64,000 nt of DNA, from assembly GCA_039989475.1 (NCBI GenBank), contig JBDXHU010000010.1, forward strand, positions 496,001 to 560,000, written 5' to 3'. Position 1 is the first letter of the stretch; each line of letters opens with the position of its first letter. Of this stretch, positions 31,975 to 40,640 are shown in pieces. The translations under genes and the position numbers were made by a program. This DNA is from JBDXHU01 sp039989475. GTDB lineage: Bacteria > Pseudomonadota > Gammaproteobacteria > Pseudomonadales > Halieaceae. The notes beneath the pieces were generated by a model that saw only the letters and a program-made list of their open reading frames with translations, ran no database searches and was not told where the DNA came from.

Positions 31975-33561
31975 TCAGAGCGCGTCGTATTGCCGGTAGT
32001 AGTTGTCCAGGTAGGTCTCAAAATCGACCTGGTCGGCGTCTTCAATCGCCTGCTGGCGCTGTAGTGACTCCGTGCTTTCGCGCTGCATAGCCGCCAGGCT
32101 GTCGCCGTTAAGAGGACGTTGCCGGAAGTTCTCGGCCCACTGCTCACTGGCCTGCATGGCCAGGCGGAAGAAGGGTTGGTCTTGCTCCTGCATGTCCGCA
32201 AGCAGGCGCGCCGACGGTGTTAGTGCCGGGTCGGCCAGCTTGTCACACTGCGTTTTGAGGCTTGCGCTGAAGTCCTTACTGCTGTTGGCCTGGTCAAGTG
32301 CTGCGGCGATCGGCGCCATCGCGTTCATCAGCTCATCCGCCAATGCAGCCATGGACGCTTCCCCACTAGCCGTCTGTAGCTGCAGGCCCGGTTCGCGACC
32401 GGCATTGACCACCCGCGCCATGTTCTCCTTCAGGCGCTCGCCATCGGCGTCGTCACAGGGATCGCTGTCGGCCAGCAGGCAATGCAGCAGGAAGGTATCG
32501 ATGAAGCGAATCTGCTCGGCATCAATACCCAGCGGCAGATAGGGGTTCACGTCTATCACGCGCACCTCAATGTACTCAATGCCATCGCGGCGCAGGGCGC
32601 CGAGGGGAGTCTCGCCGGATTTGGCGACGCGCTTGGGGCGGATGGGGCTGTAAAACTCGTTTTCGATTTGCAGCAGGCTGGTGTTGAGCTGCTGCTCATG
32701 GCCCTGCTCGCCGATCCCGATCGCCTGGTAGTCCGCGTGTGGCTCCCTGATCGCCTGCTTCAGGGTATCGATATAAGCGTCCAGTGAGTCGTAACAGACA
32801 GACAGGTTCTTCTGCGCATTGCTCTGGTAGCCCAGGTCACCCATGCGCAGGGCGGTGGCAAAGGGCCCGTGCAAACTCTTGCTGTCGGGGTCGAAAGGAA
32901 TCAGCCCATGCTTGTCGTGACCGCGCAGGAAGCTGGAGCAAACCGCGGGGGAGGCGCCGAACAAGTACACCAGCAGCCAGGACCAGCGCCGAAAGTTACG
33001 AATCAGGTCCAGGTAGCGGCGGGTAATATAGTCCTGCAACTCGCCGCTGTCGCCATCGGCGGCCTGGGCCAATCGCCACCAGGCCTCGGGCATGGAGAAG
33101 TTGTAGTGAATACCGGCGATGGTCTGCATGAGTCGACCGTAGCGATGACCCAGGCCATAACGGTACACGGTCTTCATGCGCGCCACGTTGGAGCTGCCGT
33201 ACTGGGCGACCGGAATATTGTCGTCGCCACCCAGTACGCAGGGCATGCTTGCCGCCCACAGTAGTTCCTCATCCAATTGGCTGTAGGCAAAGCGGTGCAC
33301 TTCGTCCAATTTGCCCAGCGCACTGTCGATATCGGTGTACACCGGTGTGATGAACTCCATCAGGGCTTCGGAGTAATCGGTGGTGATATAGCTGTGGGTA
33401 AGGGCCGAGCCCAGGCTCTGGGGATGCGGCGTTTGTGCCAGGCGACCATCAGGCGTAATGCGCAGGCTTTCCTTCTCGATACCGCGCTGAATGCTGTTAA
33501 GCAGCTTTGCCTGTTCTGCATCCGCCAGCTGTTGCAGGCGTCGCTCGTAGAGTGATGACAA
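31975..33561 (-). CDS. gshA: glutamate-cysteine ligase GshA
   Basis: A 528-residue enzyme, slightly longer than E. coli GshA (518), catalysing the first step of glutathione synthesis. Conserved elements are RGIEKESLRITPDG, THSYITTDYSEALMEFITP, GIHYNFSMPEAWW and YIEVRVIDVNPYLPLGID (Mg2+/ATP and glutamate sites). It heads the gshA-acpH-dsbB-rsd run. gshB is not in the window. Confidence 0.96.
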   Translation of the reverse strand: MSSLYERRLQQLADAEQAKLLNSIQRGIEKESLRITPDGRLAQTPHPQSLGSALTHSYITTDYSEALMEFITPVYTDIDSALGKLDEVHRFAYSQLDEELLWAASMPCVLGGDDNIPVAQYGSSNVARMKTVYRYGLGHRYGRLMQTIAGIHYNFSMPEAWWRLAQAADGDSGELQDYITRRYLDLIRNFRRWSWLLVYLFGASPAVCSSFLRGHDKHGLIPFDPDSKSLHGPFATALRMGDLGYQSNAQKNLSVCYDSLDAYIDTLKQAIREPHADYQAIGIGEQGHEQQLNTSLLQIENEFYSPIRPKRVAKSGETPLGALRRDGIEYIEVRVIDVNPYLPLGIDAEQIRFIDTFLLHCLLADSDPCDDADGERLKENMARVVNAGREPGLQLQTASGEASMAALADELMNAMAPIAAALDQANSSKDFSASLKTQCDKLADPALTPSARLLADMQEQDQPFFRLAMQASEQWAENFRQRPLNGDSLAAMQRESTESLQRQQAIEDADQVDFETYLDNYYRQYDAL

Positions 33562-33575
33562 ACCGGTACCTCAAC

Positions 33576-33605
33576 CTGGATTGTGGCGCTCTGGATTGTG
33601 GCGCT
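33576..33605. repeat. perfect 15-bp tandem duplication in gshA-P450 gap
   Basis: CTGGATTGTGGCGCT is present twice, back to back with no mismatch, 15 bp upstream of gshA. A perfect duplication suggests a recent slippage event; it may shift promoter spacing of gshA or of the divergent P450 gene. Confidence 0.85.
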
Positions 33606-33725
33606 GCCGTGGGAGCCCGTGAGTGTATAGGCAGTGTCGGTTCCATTACAAGACTTGCGCCGCCGCCCGCCACCCGCGTTTGCGGTATGCTGGGCCGCTG
33701 TAGCCAGGCGAGGAACGAAGTAGCG

Positions 33726-34943
33726 ATGACGGACAGCAGCAAAAGCGAGAACATCGATCTCTATAACCCGGATAACTATGTGGACGCGCTACCCACGGCA
33801 GCGATGGACCGCTTGCGCTCTGAGTGCCCGGTTTTTCGCCATCCGCATCCGGACGGGGGGGATTACTGGCTGTTGACCCGGCATGCCGACGTGGTCGCGG
33901 TATCCCGTGACCACAGGACCTTCTCCTCCGAGCGCGGTTTCGTCATGGTGGACGATCTGCCGGATGACATCCTCGAGCAGGTGCGCTCACAACTGTTGGG
34001 TATGGATCCACCCCGACACGGTCCGATTCGCAGGCTTGTTATCAGTCGCTTTACCAAGAGCATGCTGGCGCAGATGGAGCCGCGGGTTCGCGAGCTGTGC
34101 CGGGACATATTCGCCAGGCCCGAGGCCCGGGGCGACTGCGATTTTGTTGACGATGTGGCCGGTCGCCTGCCCACCGCCGTGATCGGCGAGATGATGGGTG
34201 TGCCGCCGGACATGTGGGAGCAGATGCGGATCTGGTCGGATATGCAAACCTCTGGGGATGACCCGGATCTGGGCGCCTCTGCCGAGGAAATACAGCAGGC
34301 CTCGATAGAGATGGGTAGCTATGGCTATCAACTGGCCTGTGAACGGCGCGAGCAGGGCGGTGATGACCTGACTTCGTTGTTGGTCAACGTGGAGGTAGAC
34401 GGGGAAAAGATCTCCGAAATTGAGTTCGCATCCCTGTTTGTGCAAATCACCGTGGCCGGTAATGAAACCACGCGCGGGCTCATCGCAGGCGGTATGCAGC
34501 AGCTGATTGAGCAGCCTGAGCTATACCGGGAATTGGAGCAAAACCCGCAGGCTATTCCCGCGGCCGTGGAAGAAATGTTGCGTTTCTGCTGCCCGCTGCA
34601 TTATTTCCGCCGCACCGCCACCGCGGATACAGCCATTGGTGAGCAGCCGGTAGCCGAGAACGATCGCGTGGTGATGATGTACAGCGCCGCTAATCGCGAC
34701 CCGGAAGTATTCAGGGATCCGCATCGCTTTGATATCACGCGACAGGACAACCCGCACCTGGCCTTTGGCTATGGCATTCACCTGTGTCTGGGTGCCAACC
34801 TGGCACGACTGGAGGCGCGGGTGTTTTTCGAGGAATTTTTCCGTGCCTACGCCGGCATTGAGTCGCTGGGTCCGGTCAGGCGCATCCGTTCCAATATGGT
34901 CAATGGACCCAAGGCCATGCCGGTGCGCTTGCAGCGGCGTTAA
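33726..34943 (+). CDS. cytochrome P450 (CYP125/124/142-like)
   Basis: A 405-residue soluble bacterial P450. Haem ligand Cys354 in FGYGIHLCLGANLARLE, I-helix oxygen motif AGNETTR (244-250), K-helix ExxR (Glu283-Arg286) and MDPPRHGPIRRLV are all intact. AGNETTR is characteristic of the CYP125/124/142 group, which hydroxylates steroid side chains or terpenoid/alkyl chains. No ferredoxin is adjacent, so electrons come from elsewhere. I use the ATG at 33726; the longer frame upstream runs through the 15-bp duplication. Convergent with the kinase-like gene. Confidence 0.9.
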   Translation: MTDSSKSENIDLYNPDNYVDALPTAAMDRLRSECPVFRHPHPDGGDYWLLTRHADVVAVSRDHRTFSSERGFVMVDDLPDDILEQVRSQLLGMDPPRHGPIRRLVISRFTKSMLAQMEPRVRELCRDIFARPEARGDCDFVDDVAGRLPTAVIGEMMGVPPDMWEQMRIWSDMQTSGDDPDLGASAEEIQQASIEMGSYGYQLACERREQGGDDLTSLLVNVEVDGEKISEIEFASLFVQITVAGNETTRGLIAGGMQQLIEQPELYRELEQNPQAIPAAVEEMLRFCCPLHYFRRTATADTAIGEQPVAENDRVVMMYSAANRDPEVFRDPHRFDITRQDNPHLAFGYGIHLCLGANLARLEARVFFEEFFRAYAGIESLGPVRRIRSNMVNGPKAMPVRLQRR

Positions 34944-34954
34944 GCGGGGGCTGC

Positions 34955-36022
34955 CTAAAGCTTGTCCAGGGTGCGCTGCAGCAATTGCACCGCGAAATTG
35001 CCCTGAATCTCCGACTCCTGCCCGGTGGCTAGCATGATGCGCGACAGGATCAGGCCGTAGCGCATTCCGGCAAAGACCATGTAATAGTCAAAGTCCTCGA
35101 CCGGGTAAGCGGTCGCCGCCTGCCAGCGCTGCACAGAACTCTCGTAGGATGGCAGCCCTTCCAGCCGGGGTATGCCGAGTCCATCGGCAAAGCTGGAATC
35201 GATATAACAGTACCAGGCCAGATCCTGCACCGGGTTGCCCAGTACTGCCATTTCCCAGTCCAGTACCGCGGCCACGGCGGAGCAGTCCTCGGTAAAAATA
35301 ATATTGGCGATACGTGAATCGCCCCAGCACAGTCGCGTGATTTCATTCGCAGGCTGGTTGTGCTCCAGCCAATCCAGCGCCGCTTTGCAAATGACATGCT
35401 CGCGCCCCTCCATGGCCCAGTCGTGATAATTGCGCCAGTAGTTGAGCTGCTGGCGCAGGGGCGTGTCTCCCAGCTGGGGCTGGTCCATGAACTCAAGGCC
35501 CAGAGCCTGGTAGTCGAGCTGGTGAAAGCGGGCCAGGGTGTCGAGCCCGGCGTTCCAGAGATTGGCGCGCTGCTCGATGCTGATGTCGTGCATCATCCAG
35601 CCGTCCATGTTGTAAGGCGGCATATCGGTGGGAATGCGACCCTCGGTTTTCTTCATGATGTAGAAGGGTACGCCCAGCACCGACCGGTCCATTTCCAGGC
35701 CGCGCATGGTCGGCGCTGGTATGTCAGTTTGCTGGTTGAGGGTTTCCATGATCTGGTACTGCAAACTGAGGTCATAATCCGGGAATACCGGCCGCTCAAT
35801 CTCCGGTTGCAGGCGACCAACACAGGCCTCGCTAAGTGGCTTGCCGTTTTCTTCCCAACTGGCGTCAAACATCAGGGTGACATTGGACATGCCGGTAGCT
35901 TCGGGGATCTGCAGGTCTGAGATGGCGACCGGCGTGCCTTTGCGGGCGCTGAGCCAGGCTGCCAGTTTGACCCGGGTGCCTTCCAGGTCCTCTACCAGGG
36001 GGGTGGGGCGCTGCTCTTCCAC
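34955..36022 (-). CDS. APH-fold phosphotransferase family protein (ACAD10/11 N-terminal-like)
   Basis: About 355 residues with an aminoglycoside-phosphotransferase/kinase fold. Catalytic loop CWGDSRIANIIF (Asp, Asn) and metal-binding VLDWEMAVLGNP (Asp) are intact; the ATP-binding N-lobe is around VTLMFDASWEENG. CWGDxRIxN is typical of the ACAD10/11-like branch, whose eukaryotic members act on 4-hydroxyacyl-CoA. Bacterial members often accompany fatty-acid or steroid degradation. The start is uncertain: a GTG at 36022 with AGGACG upstream gives the family length, while the frame is open to an ATG at 36115. The neighbouring P450 fits a catabolic role. Confidence 0.85.
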   Translation of the reverse strand: MEEQRPTPLVEDLEGTRVKLAAWLSARKGTPVAISDLQIPEATGMSNVTLMFDASWEENGKPLSEACVGRLQPEIERPVFPDYDLSLQYQIMETLNQQTDIPAPTMRGLEMDRSVLGVPFYIMKKTEGRIPTDMPPYNMDGWMMHDISIEQRANLWNAGLDTLARFHQLDYQALGLEFMDQPQLGDTPLRQQLNYWRNYHDWAMEGREHVICKAALDWLEHNQPANEITRLCWGDSRIANIIFTEDCSAVAAVLDWEMAVLGNPVQDLAWYCYIDSSFADGLGIPRLEGLPSYESSVQRWQAATAYPVEDFDYYMVFAGMRYGLILSRIMLATGQESEIQGNFAVQLLQRTLDKL

Positions 36023-36180
36023 TGCGGGTCGTCCTGCGTTTGGTGATTGGGCCCGATAGCCTACTGGAGGTGCCCGCGAGGCGCCAGCCTCGTGCTCGCT
36101 GGTTTGCCTGTGCAATTCTCGCTGTGAACTAGACTGAAGAGTATGGATGTGTATCTGCAGTAGTCGTCGGAGTATGAGTC

Positions 36181-36741
36181 ATGAACTTGCGTCAAAAGAT
36201 CGAAAACAACCCCACAATTTGGCTGCTTACAATGCTCCTGGCCGGGTTTCTGGCCGGCTTTAGCGCATATAAAACCATAATCGAGGTGTCGGGGCGGGTC
36301 ACCGTCGCCCAGGCTGACTATGACAGGATGAGAGAAACGGCAGCGCGCCTTCTCGATCTTGAGACGCAGATCGCGGGTCTCAAGGCCAAAGAGGGCGCCA
36401 CGCCTTCTGGCCATAGTTTGTATATATCTTCGAAGGTAACAGAGGGTGTTCCTGAGAACTTCGTTTCGGAGGTTCGGCTCGATGAGAGGTTCTACCTATC
36501 GGTGAAGTGGCTGGGTCTGAGTGCAAAGGGATACTACGAACAGAAGTGGCAGATATGGGGCGTGGATGGACTCGTTGCAGAGCAGTGGCATCCGTTTGTG
36601 CCGAAAGCTGACGGCGAGCATTGGATCTGGGCCTACTTCACGCTCCATAGCGGCGAGCTGGCGGCCGGGAAGTATCGCATACGTATTTTTTTGAATGATG
36701 CGCGATTCGAGGACAGGGAACTTGTGGTCCTGGATAACTGA
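36181..36741 (+). CDS. hypothetical membrane-anchored protein
   Basis: A 186-residue protein with one N-terminal transmembrane helix (about 12-32, WLLTMLLAGFLAGFSAYKTI), a short coiled coil (about 45-68, MRETAARLLDLETQIAGLKA) and an extracytoplasmic beta-rich domain with many aromatic residues (FYLSVKWLGLSAKGYYEQKW, HWIWAYFTLHSGEL). The final section GKYRIRIFLNDARFEDRELVV resembles the end of an immunoglobulin-like sandwich. No family recognised. It looks less GC-rich than its neighbours, so it may be acquired. Confidence 0.65.
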   Translation: MNLRQKIENNPTIWLLTMLLAGFLAGFSAYKTIIEVSGRVTVAQADYDRMRETAARLLDLETQIAGLKAKEGATPSGHSLYISSKVTEGVPENFVSEVRLDERFYLSVKWLGLSAKGYYEQKWQIWGVDGLVAEQWHPFVPKADGEHWIWAYFTLHSGELAAGKYRIRIFLNDARFEDRELVVLDN

Positions 36742-36769
36742 GAACACTGGATAAACCGAGTTAGCGATA

Positions 36770-37099
36770 TTGAGTTCCCTGGCAGAGCTGGTGGCGAGCG
36801 CGAATCTTCTGGACCACGCGGCCATCGCGGCCTACTGCAGGGCTGAAGGCATCACGGTGGACGAATGCTACAACCATATTTCATTGCATGTGGCACAGCG
36901 ATTCGATGAGGGCAGTATGTCTTTCGCAGAAGCCGACTTGGCGATGAATACGATCTTTGGCCTGATGATCAACGATGTTTGTGAGCACAACAGGGATCTT
37001 GCACAGCCTGCGTATGCAATTTACGAGGCCTTCGATGCGGGTGAATATGATCACGGCGATGGTGCTGATCCGGTCGAAAATATACCAGGCCGGCTGTAA
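36770..37099 (+). CDS. hypothetical protein
   Basis: A 109-residue acidic helical protein (MSSLAELVASANLLDHAAIA, AQRFDEGSMSFAEADLAMN). It begins with a TTG at 36770, with no strong ribosome site; a later in-frame start is possible. It follows the membrane-anchored protein by 28 bp on the same strand and is probably co-transcribed with it. No known domain. Confidence 0.5.
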   Translation: MSSLAELVASANLLDHAAIAAYCRAEGITVDECYNHISLHVAQRFDEGSMSFAEADLAMNTIFGLMINDVCEHNRDLAQPAYAIYEAFDAGEYDHGDGADPVENIPGRL

Positions 37100-37211
37100 A
37101 GGAACTTCTTGATGCCTCCTGAGCAGCGCGATCAGTCGACGCGCAGCCTTCCCAGAGATTGTTCAGGTCGCGCAGAAAGTTCTCTGGGTCCTTCTCGGGG
37201 TCATAGCTCAT
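36969..37211 (-). pseudogene. possible remnant of a small gene (protein-like N-terminal stretch)
   Basis: On the minus strand an ATG at 37211 opens a frame whose first 40 or so codons look protein-like (SYDPEKDPENFLRDLNNLWE). The rest runs antisense through the 36770 gene and becomes His/Arg-rich and unconvincing. This could be a gene truncated when the 36.2-37.1 kb segment was inserted or lost, or a chance frame. Confidence 0.2.
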
Positions 37212-37349
37212 ATGTCTCAAGCAGGGCTCTGCATTTTTGCAGTATAGCCGACCTTCATGGCGCTCCAGCTTGAGCGCTTCCGGTCTGGGCGTGCGAAGCT
37301 TACTATAGCTCGCAGTTAGCTTGAGTGAGCGTGCAGAGGAGTTGGGGTC

Positions 37350-38150
37350 GTGATCGATTTTGAAGAAAAAGTAGCGCTGGTAACCGGTGCCGCATCGGGA
37401 ATTGGCGCGTCTCTGTCGGCAGCCCTTGCCGACCGCGGCGCGCAAGTAATCTGTGTTGACCTTGACAGTGAGGGCGTTAGTCAAATTGCACAAGAGATTG
37501 GTGGCGAGGCCCAGGCCGTCGTTTGTGATCTCTCCGACCCGTCCGCGGCAGAGGGACTCATTGACCAGGCCTACGCTATTGCAGGGCGCCTCGACCTGGT
37601 GTGCTCGAATGCGGGTATTGGCTATCAGCGCTCGCTGGCCAGCGCGACCTTTGAAGGTGACGACTCCATGTCCAGGCTCTTTGAGATCAATTTTTTCGCG
37701 GGCCTGAAATTGGCCCAGGCCTACACACGACGCCTTGATAAAGCCGGGGAGCGCGGTCGGTTCATGGTGACCGCCTCGGAAAACTCGCTCAGTGTTCCGC
37801 ATGCGGTTCGCAAAGGCGAGCTGCCGTTCTATGCTGCCACCAAGCATGCGCTACTGGTCGCCATGGAGTGGATTCGTATCGAGCAAGAGCAGGGACCTCT
37901 GGATCTTCACGTATTACTGCCCGGCGCAGTCTATACGCCTCTAATAGGTTCGAAAAAGTTTGATCCATCCCAGGCGCCACCCGAGCTTGAACTGATCATG
38001 CCGGAGCAATGTGCGGAAATTGCGCTGCGGGGCATGGACCTGGGATTGTTTTATATTCCGACCCAGGCGCACTTACTGGATGACATGAAGCCCCGGATGA
38101 ACGAGGTGGAAAACTCGCTCAAAGCCCTCGCTATTGAAAAGAGTTACTGA
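37350..38150 (+). CDS. short-chain dehydrogenase/reductase (classical SDR)
   Basis: A 266-residue NAD(P)-dependent oxidoreductase. Nucleotide motif TGAASGIG, Asp of VDLDSEG favouring NAD+, NAG motif (CSNAGIGY), catalytic Ser in TASENSLS and Tyr-x3-Lys in YAATKHALL. GTG start with GAGGAG upstream. Substrate unknown; it lies in the P450/kinase-like/carotenoid-oxygenase stretch and may oxidise an alcohol formed by one of those enzymes. Confidence 0.88.
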   Translation: MIDFEEKVALVTGAASGIGASLSAALADRGAQVICVDLDSEGVSQIAQEIGGEAQAVVCDLSDPSAAEGLIDQAYAIAGRLDLVCSNAGIGYQRSLASATFEGDDSMSRLFEINFFAGLKLAQAYTRRLDKAGERGRFMVTASENSLSVPHAVRKGELPFYAATKHALLVAMEWIRIEQEQGPLDLHVLLPGAVYTPLIGSKKFDPSQAPPELELIMPEQCAEIALRGMDLGLFYIPTQAHLLDDMKPRMNEVENSLKALAIEKSY

Positions 38151-38166
38151 GAAAAGTTATTGCAAT

Positions 38167-38180
38167 AATGGGGTCAGAGT
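38167..38180. repeat. intergenic motif AATGGGGTCAGAGT, copy 2
   Basis: Identical to 26163-26176. Here it lies 17 bp after the SDR stop and is followed about 24 bp later by CAGACCC, giving a GGGTC/GACCC inverted pair before the SnoaL-like gene. Confidence 0.6.
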
Positions 38181-38224
38181 AAAATTTATCTCGACACAGA
38201 CCCTTCTTTTAAAGAGGAGATGAC

Positions 38225-38725
38225 ATGGCCTACAGCCAGGCGCAATTATCCGACATAGAAGCGATAAAAGACGCATGTAAGCAGTATTCCCGCGGCGTCG
38301 ACAGACTGGACCCTGACATCATGAAGCTGGCCTACTGGCCGGAAGCCACTGACGATCACGGCGTGTTTAAAGGCAATGCCTGGGAGTTCTGCGACTTTTG
38401 CATGGAGGCCCACCACGCCTGGCGTTCAACCATGCACTGCGTCTTCAATCACCGAATCGAGCTTGATACCGATGGCGTTCACGCCCGCGGTGAGATTTAT
38501 AACGTCACCTATCTGTTCAGAGCCGACTCAGCCGTATTGGATACCTGGTATGGACGCTACCTGGATGAATACGAAAAGCGGGGCGACGAATGGCGAATTA
38601 TTCAACGAGTATGCGTGCATGAGGGCAGCACCACCGGAGAGAGCCCGCCAATGGACATGGAAACCAGCGACTTCCGCCAGGGCGCATTTGACCGGCCATC
38701 TTCCAGGCGGCCTGTTGGGCCTTGA
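38225..38725 (+). CDS. SnoaL-like/NTF2-fold protein
   Basis: A 166-residue cone-fold protein: helical start LSDIEAIKDACKQYSRGVDRLD, then strands ending EYEKRGDEWRIIQRV, the common pattern of SnoaL_4-type polyketide/steroid isomerase or dehydratase-like proteins. The RGVDRLD...YWPEATDDHG section places Asp and His near the pocket. AGAGGAG lies upstream of the ATG. Its stop overlaps the TTG start of the methyltransferase gene (TTGA). The substrate is unknown. Confidence 0.82.
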   Translation: MAYSQAQLSDIEAIKDACKQYSRGVDRLDPDIMKLAYWPEATDDHGVFKGNAWEFCDFCMEAHHAWRSTMHCVFNHRIELDTDGVHARGEIYNVTYLFRADSAVLDTWYGRYLDEYEKRGDEWRIIQRVCVHEGSTTGESPPMDMETSDFRQGAFDRPSSRRPVGP

Positions 38726-39258
38726 GCATCAGGCAAGCCAAAGAACCGGCATCAGGCTGGGTGCAGCGATTCCAGACGCTGGTGCCCGAGGGTGGGCAGG
38801 TGCTGGATCTGGCCTGCGGCGGCGGTCGTCAGGGTCGCCTGTTCCTGTCTCGCGGACACCCGCTGGTCTTGCTGGACCGGGATGTATCCAAAGTCGCCGA
38901 CCTGCGTACATCCGTGAATGTTGAAATTATTGAAGCGGACCTGGAGGCTGGCCAGCCCTGGCCATTGCCCGGTCGAAGCTTTGCCGCAGTGGTGGTCAGC
39001 AACTACCTGCACCGCCCCCTCTTTCCCCATATCCTGGCGTCGGTAGCAGCTGGCGGCTTGCTGATCTACGAGACTTTCGCTGTCGGCAACGAGAAGTTTG
39101 GCCGCCCCAGCAACCCCGACTTTCTACTGAAGCCTGAAGAGCTGCTGGACCTTACCCGACCGCTCATGCAGGTCATCGCTTATGAGGAACTGGAGATTCA
39201 GGCACCGCGGCCTGCGAAAGTGCAGCGGGTGGTGGCGCGTATGAAGAAACAGGCCTAA
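38722..39258 (+). CDS. class I SAM-dependent methyltransferase
   Basis: A 178-residue methyltransferase-fold protein, short for the family. SAM motif I VLDLACGGGRQG, acidic motif LLDRD, and VVVSNYLHRPLFPHI in the motif IV region. TehB/tellurite-resistance-like proteins have a similar core. It begins with TTG overlapping the previous stop, so it is co-translated with the SnoaL-like gene. Acceptor substrate unknown. Confidence 0.8.
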   Translation: MSIRQAKEPASGWVQRFQTLVPEGGQVLDLACGGGRQGRLFLSRGHPLVLLDRDVSKVADLRTSVNVEIIEADLEAGQPWPLPGRSFAAVVVSNYLHRPLFPHILASVAAGGLLIYETFAVGNEKFGRPSNPDFLLKPEELLDLTRPLMQVIAYEELEIQAPRPAKVQRVVARMKKQA

Positions 39259-39295
39259 AGTAGCCTGAGTCCGTTAGCGATGGAGAGTACCCAGG

Positions 39296-40630
39296 ATGAG
39301 CCCAAACCCCTACCTTGAGGGCAACTTCGCCCCGGTTGAAGAAGAGCTGACCAGTTTTGACCTGCCCGTGACCGGAGAGATTCCGCAGGAACTCTCGGGC
39401 CGCTTGTTGCGCATCGGCCCCAACCCGGTCGCCGCAGAGCCCGACAACTATCACTGGTTCACCGGCAATGGCATGGCCCACGGCTTGCGCCTGAGAGAGG
39501 GCAGGGCCGAGTGGTACCGCAGTCGCTATGTGCGTGATGACGAAGTGGTGCAGGTAAAAGCCTGGGACCCGGTTGCAGGTCCGGTACCGGAGTTCCCGCT
39601 GGGCCCCGGTGTAGCGAATACCAATATCATCGGTATTGGGGACAAGACTTTTGCCATCGTCGAAGCAGGTAATCTGCCGGTTGAGTTGGACTATGAATTA
39701 GAGACGGTCGCGCGCAGTAATTTTGACGGTACCTTGCCAGCCGGTTTCAGCGCCCACCCGCACCGGGATCCGGATACGGGTGAACTGCATACGGCTGTCT
39801 ATTCACCACTGTGGCAGCATATACAGTATGTGTCGGTGAGTGCCGAAGGCGTTGTCACCAGGAGCGTGGATGTACCCACGCCGGGCAGCCCCATGGTTCA
39901 CGACTGCATGTTTACCGCCAACTATTTCATCCTGTTTGATTTTCCGGTGGTGTTCGATGTGGAGGCTCTCAATTCCGGGGCAGCTTTTCCCTATAGCTGG
40001 ACACCGGACTACGGCGCCCGTGTCGGTTTGCTGCCACGTAATGGCAGCGCCGAGGATGTAAGCTGGCACGAAGTGGAGCTTTGCTACGTGTTCCATCCCC
40101 TGAATGGCTACGAAGACGAGCAGGGGCGGGTGGTGCTGGATGTGGTGCGTCATCCGCGCATGTTCGCCACTGATAAACTGGGGCCTAATGAGGGCACCAC
40201 AACGCTGGATCGCTGGACTATTGATCCCGGCCAGACCCGCATAAAGGAAGAGCGGCTGGATGATCGCGGGCAAGAGTTTCCGCGGCTGGATGAGCGACGG
40301 GCGGGCAAGAGCTACCGCTATGGCTACTCAGCATTGGTCGGTGAGGGTTTTGCCATGGGCGGTCTGCTCAAGCACGACTTGCTCAAAGGCAGTAGCGAGA
40401 ACCAGGATCAGGGCAAGCACCGGATATTTATGGAGCCCGTATTCGTGCCACGCAGTGCCGGGTCTGATGAGGACGACGGTTGGGTGATGGCCTACCTGTA
40501 CGATTCAAGCACCGACAGCAGCGATGTGGTGATTCTTAACGCCCAGGACTTCAGCGGAGAACCGGTCGCGACCATTCACTTGCCCAGGCGTGTGCCTTTT
40601 GGCTTCCACGGCAACTGGGTCGCTGACTAG
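39296..40630 (+). CDS. carotenoid oxygenase family protein (RPE65/CCD/lignostilbene dioxygenase type)
   Basis: A 444-residue seven-bladed beta-propeller dioxygenase. All four iron-binding His regions are present: SAHPHRDP (His154/156), MVHDCMFT (His202), CYVFHPLNGY (His267) and GFHGNWV (His438) at the C-terminus. The opening GNFAPVEEELTSFDLPVTG is typical. The family cleaves carotenoids, apocarotenoids or stilbenes. GGAGAG precedes the ATG. The next gene encodes TspO, 10 bp away. No carotenoid biosynthesis genes are present in the window, so the substrate is open. Confidence 0.9.
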   Translation: MSPNPYLEGNFAPVEEELTSFDLPVTGEIPQELSGRLLRIGPNPVAAEPDNYHWFTGNGMAHGLRLREGRAEWYRSRYVRDDEVVQVKAWDPVAGPVPEFPLGPGVANTNIIGIGDKTFAIVEAGNLPVELDYELETVARSNFDGTLPAGFSAHPHRDPDTGELHTAVYSPLWQHIQYVSVSAEGVVTRSVDVPTPGSPMVHDCMFTANYFILFDFPVVFDVEALNSGAAFPYSWTPDYGARVGLLPRNGSAEDVSWHEVELCYVFHPLNGYEDEQGRVVLDVVRHPRMFATDKLGPNEGTTTLDRWTIDPGQTRIKEERLDDRGQEFPRLDERRAGKSYRYGYSALVGEGFAMGGLLKHDLLKGSSENQDQGKHRIFMEPVFVPRSAGSDEDDGWVMAYLYDSSTDSSDVVILNAQDFSGEPVATIHLPRRVPFGFHGNWVAD

Positions 40631-40640
40631 ATTCTATAGG

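Noticed and set aside
34955..36022. Aminoglycoside resistance gene
   Set aside because: The CWGDSRIAN and DWE motifs and length fit the ACAD10/11-like branch, not a drug kinase, and there is no mobile context.
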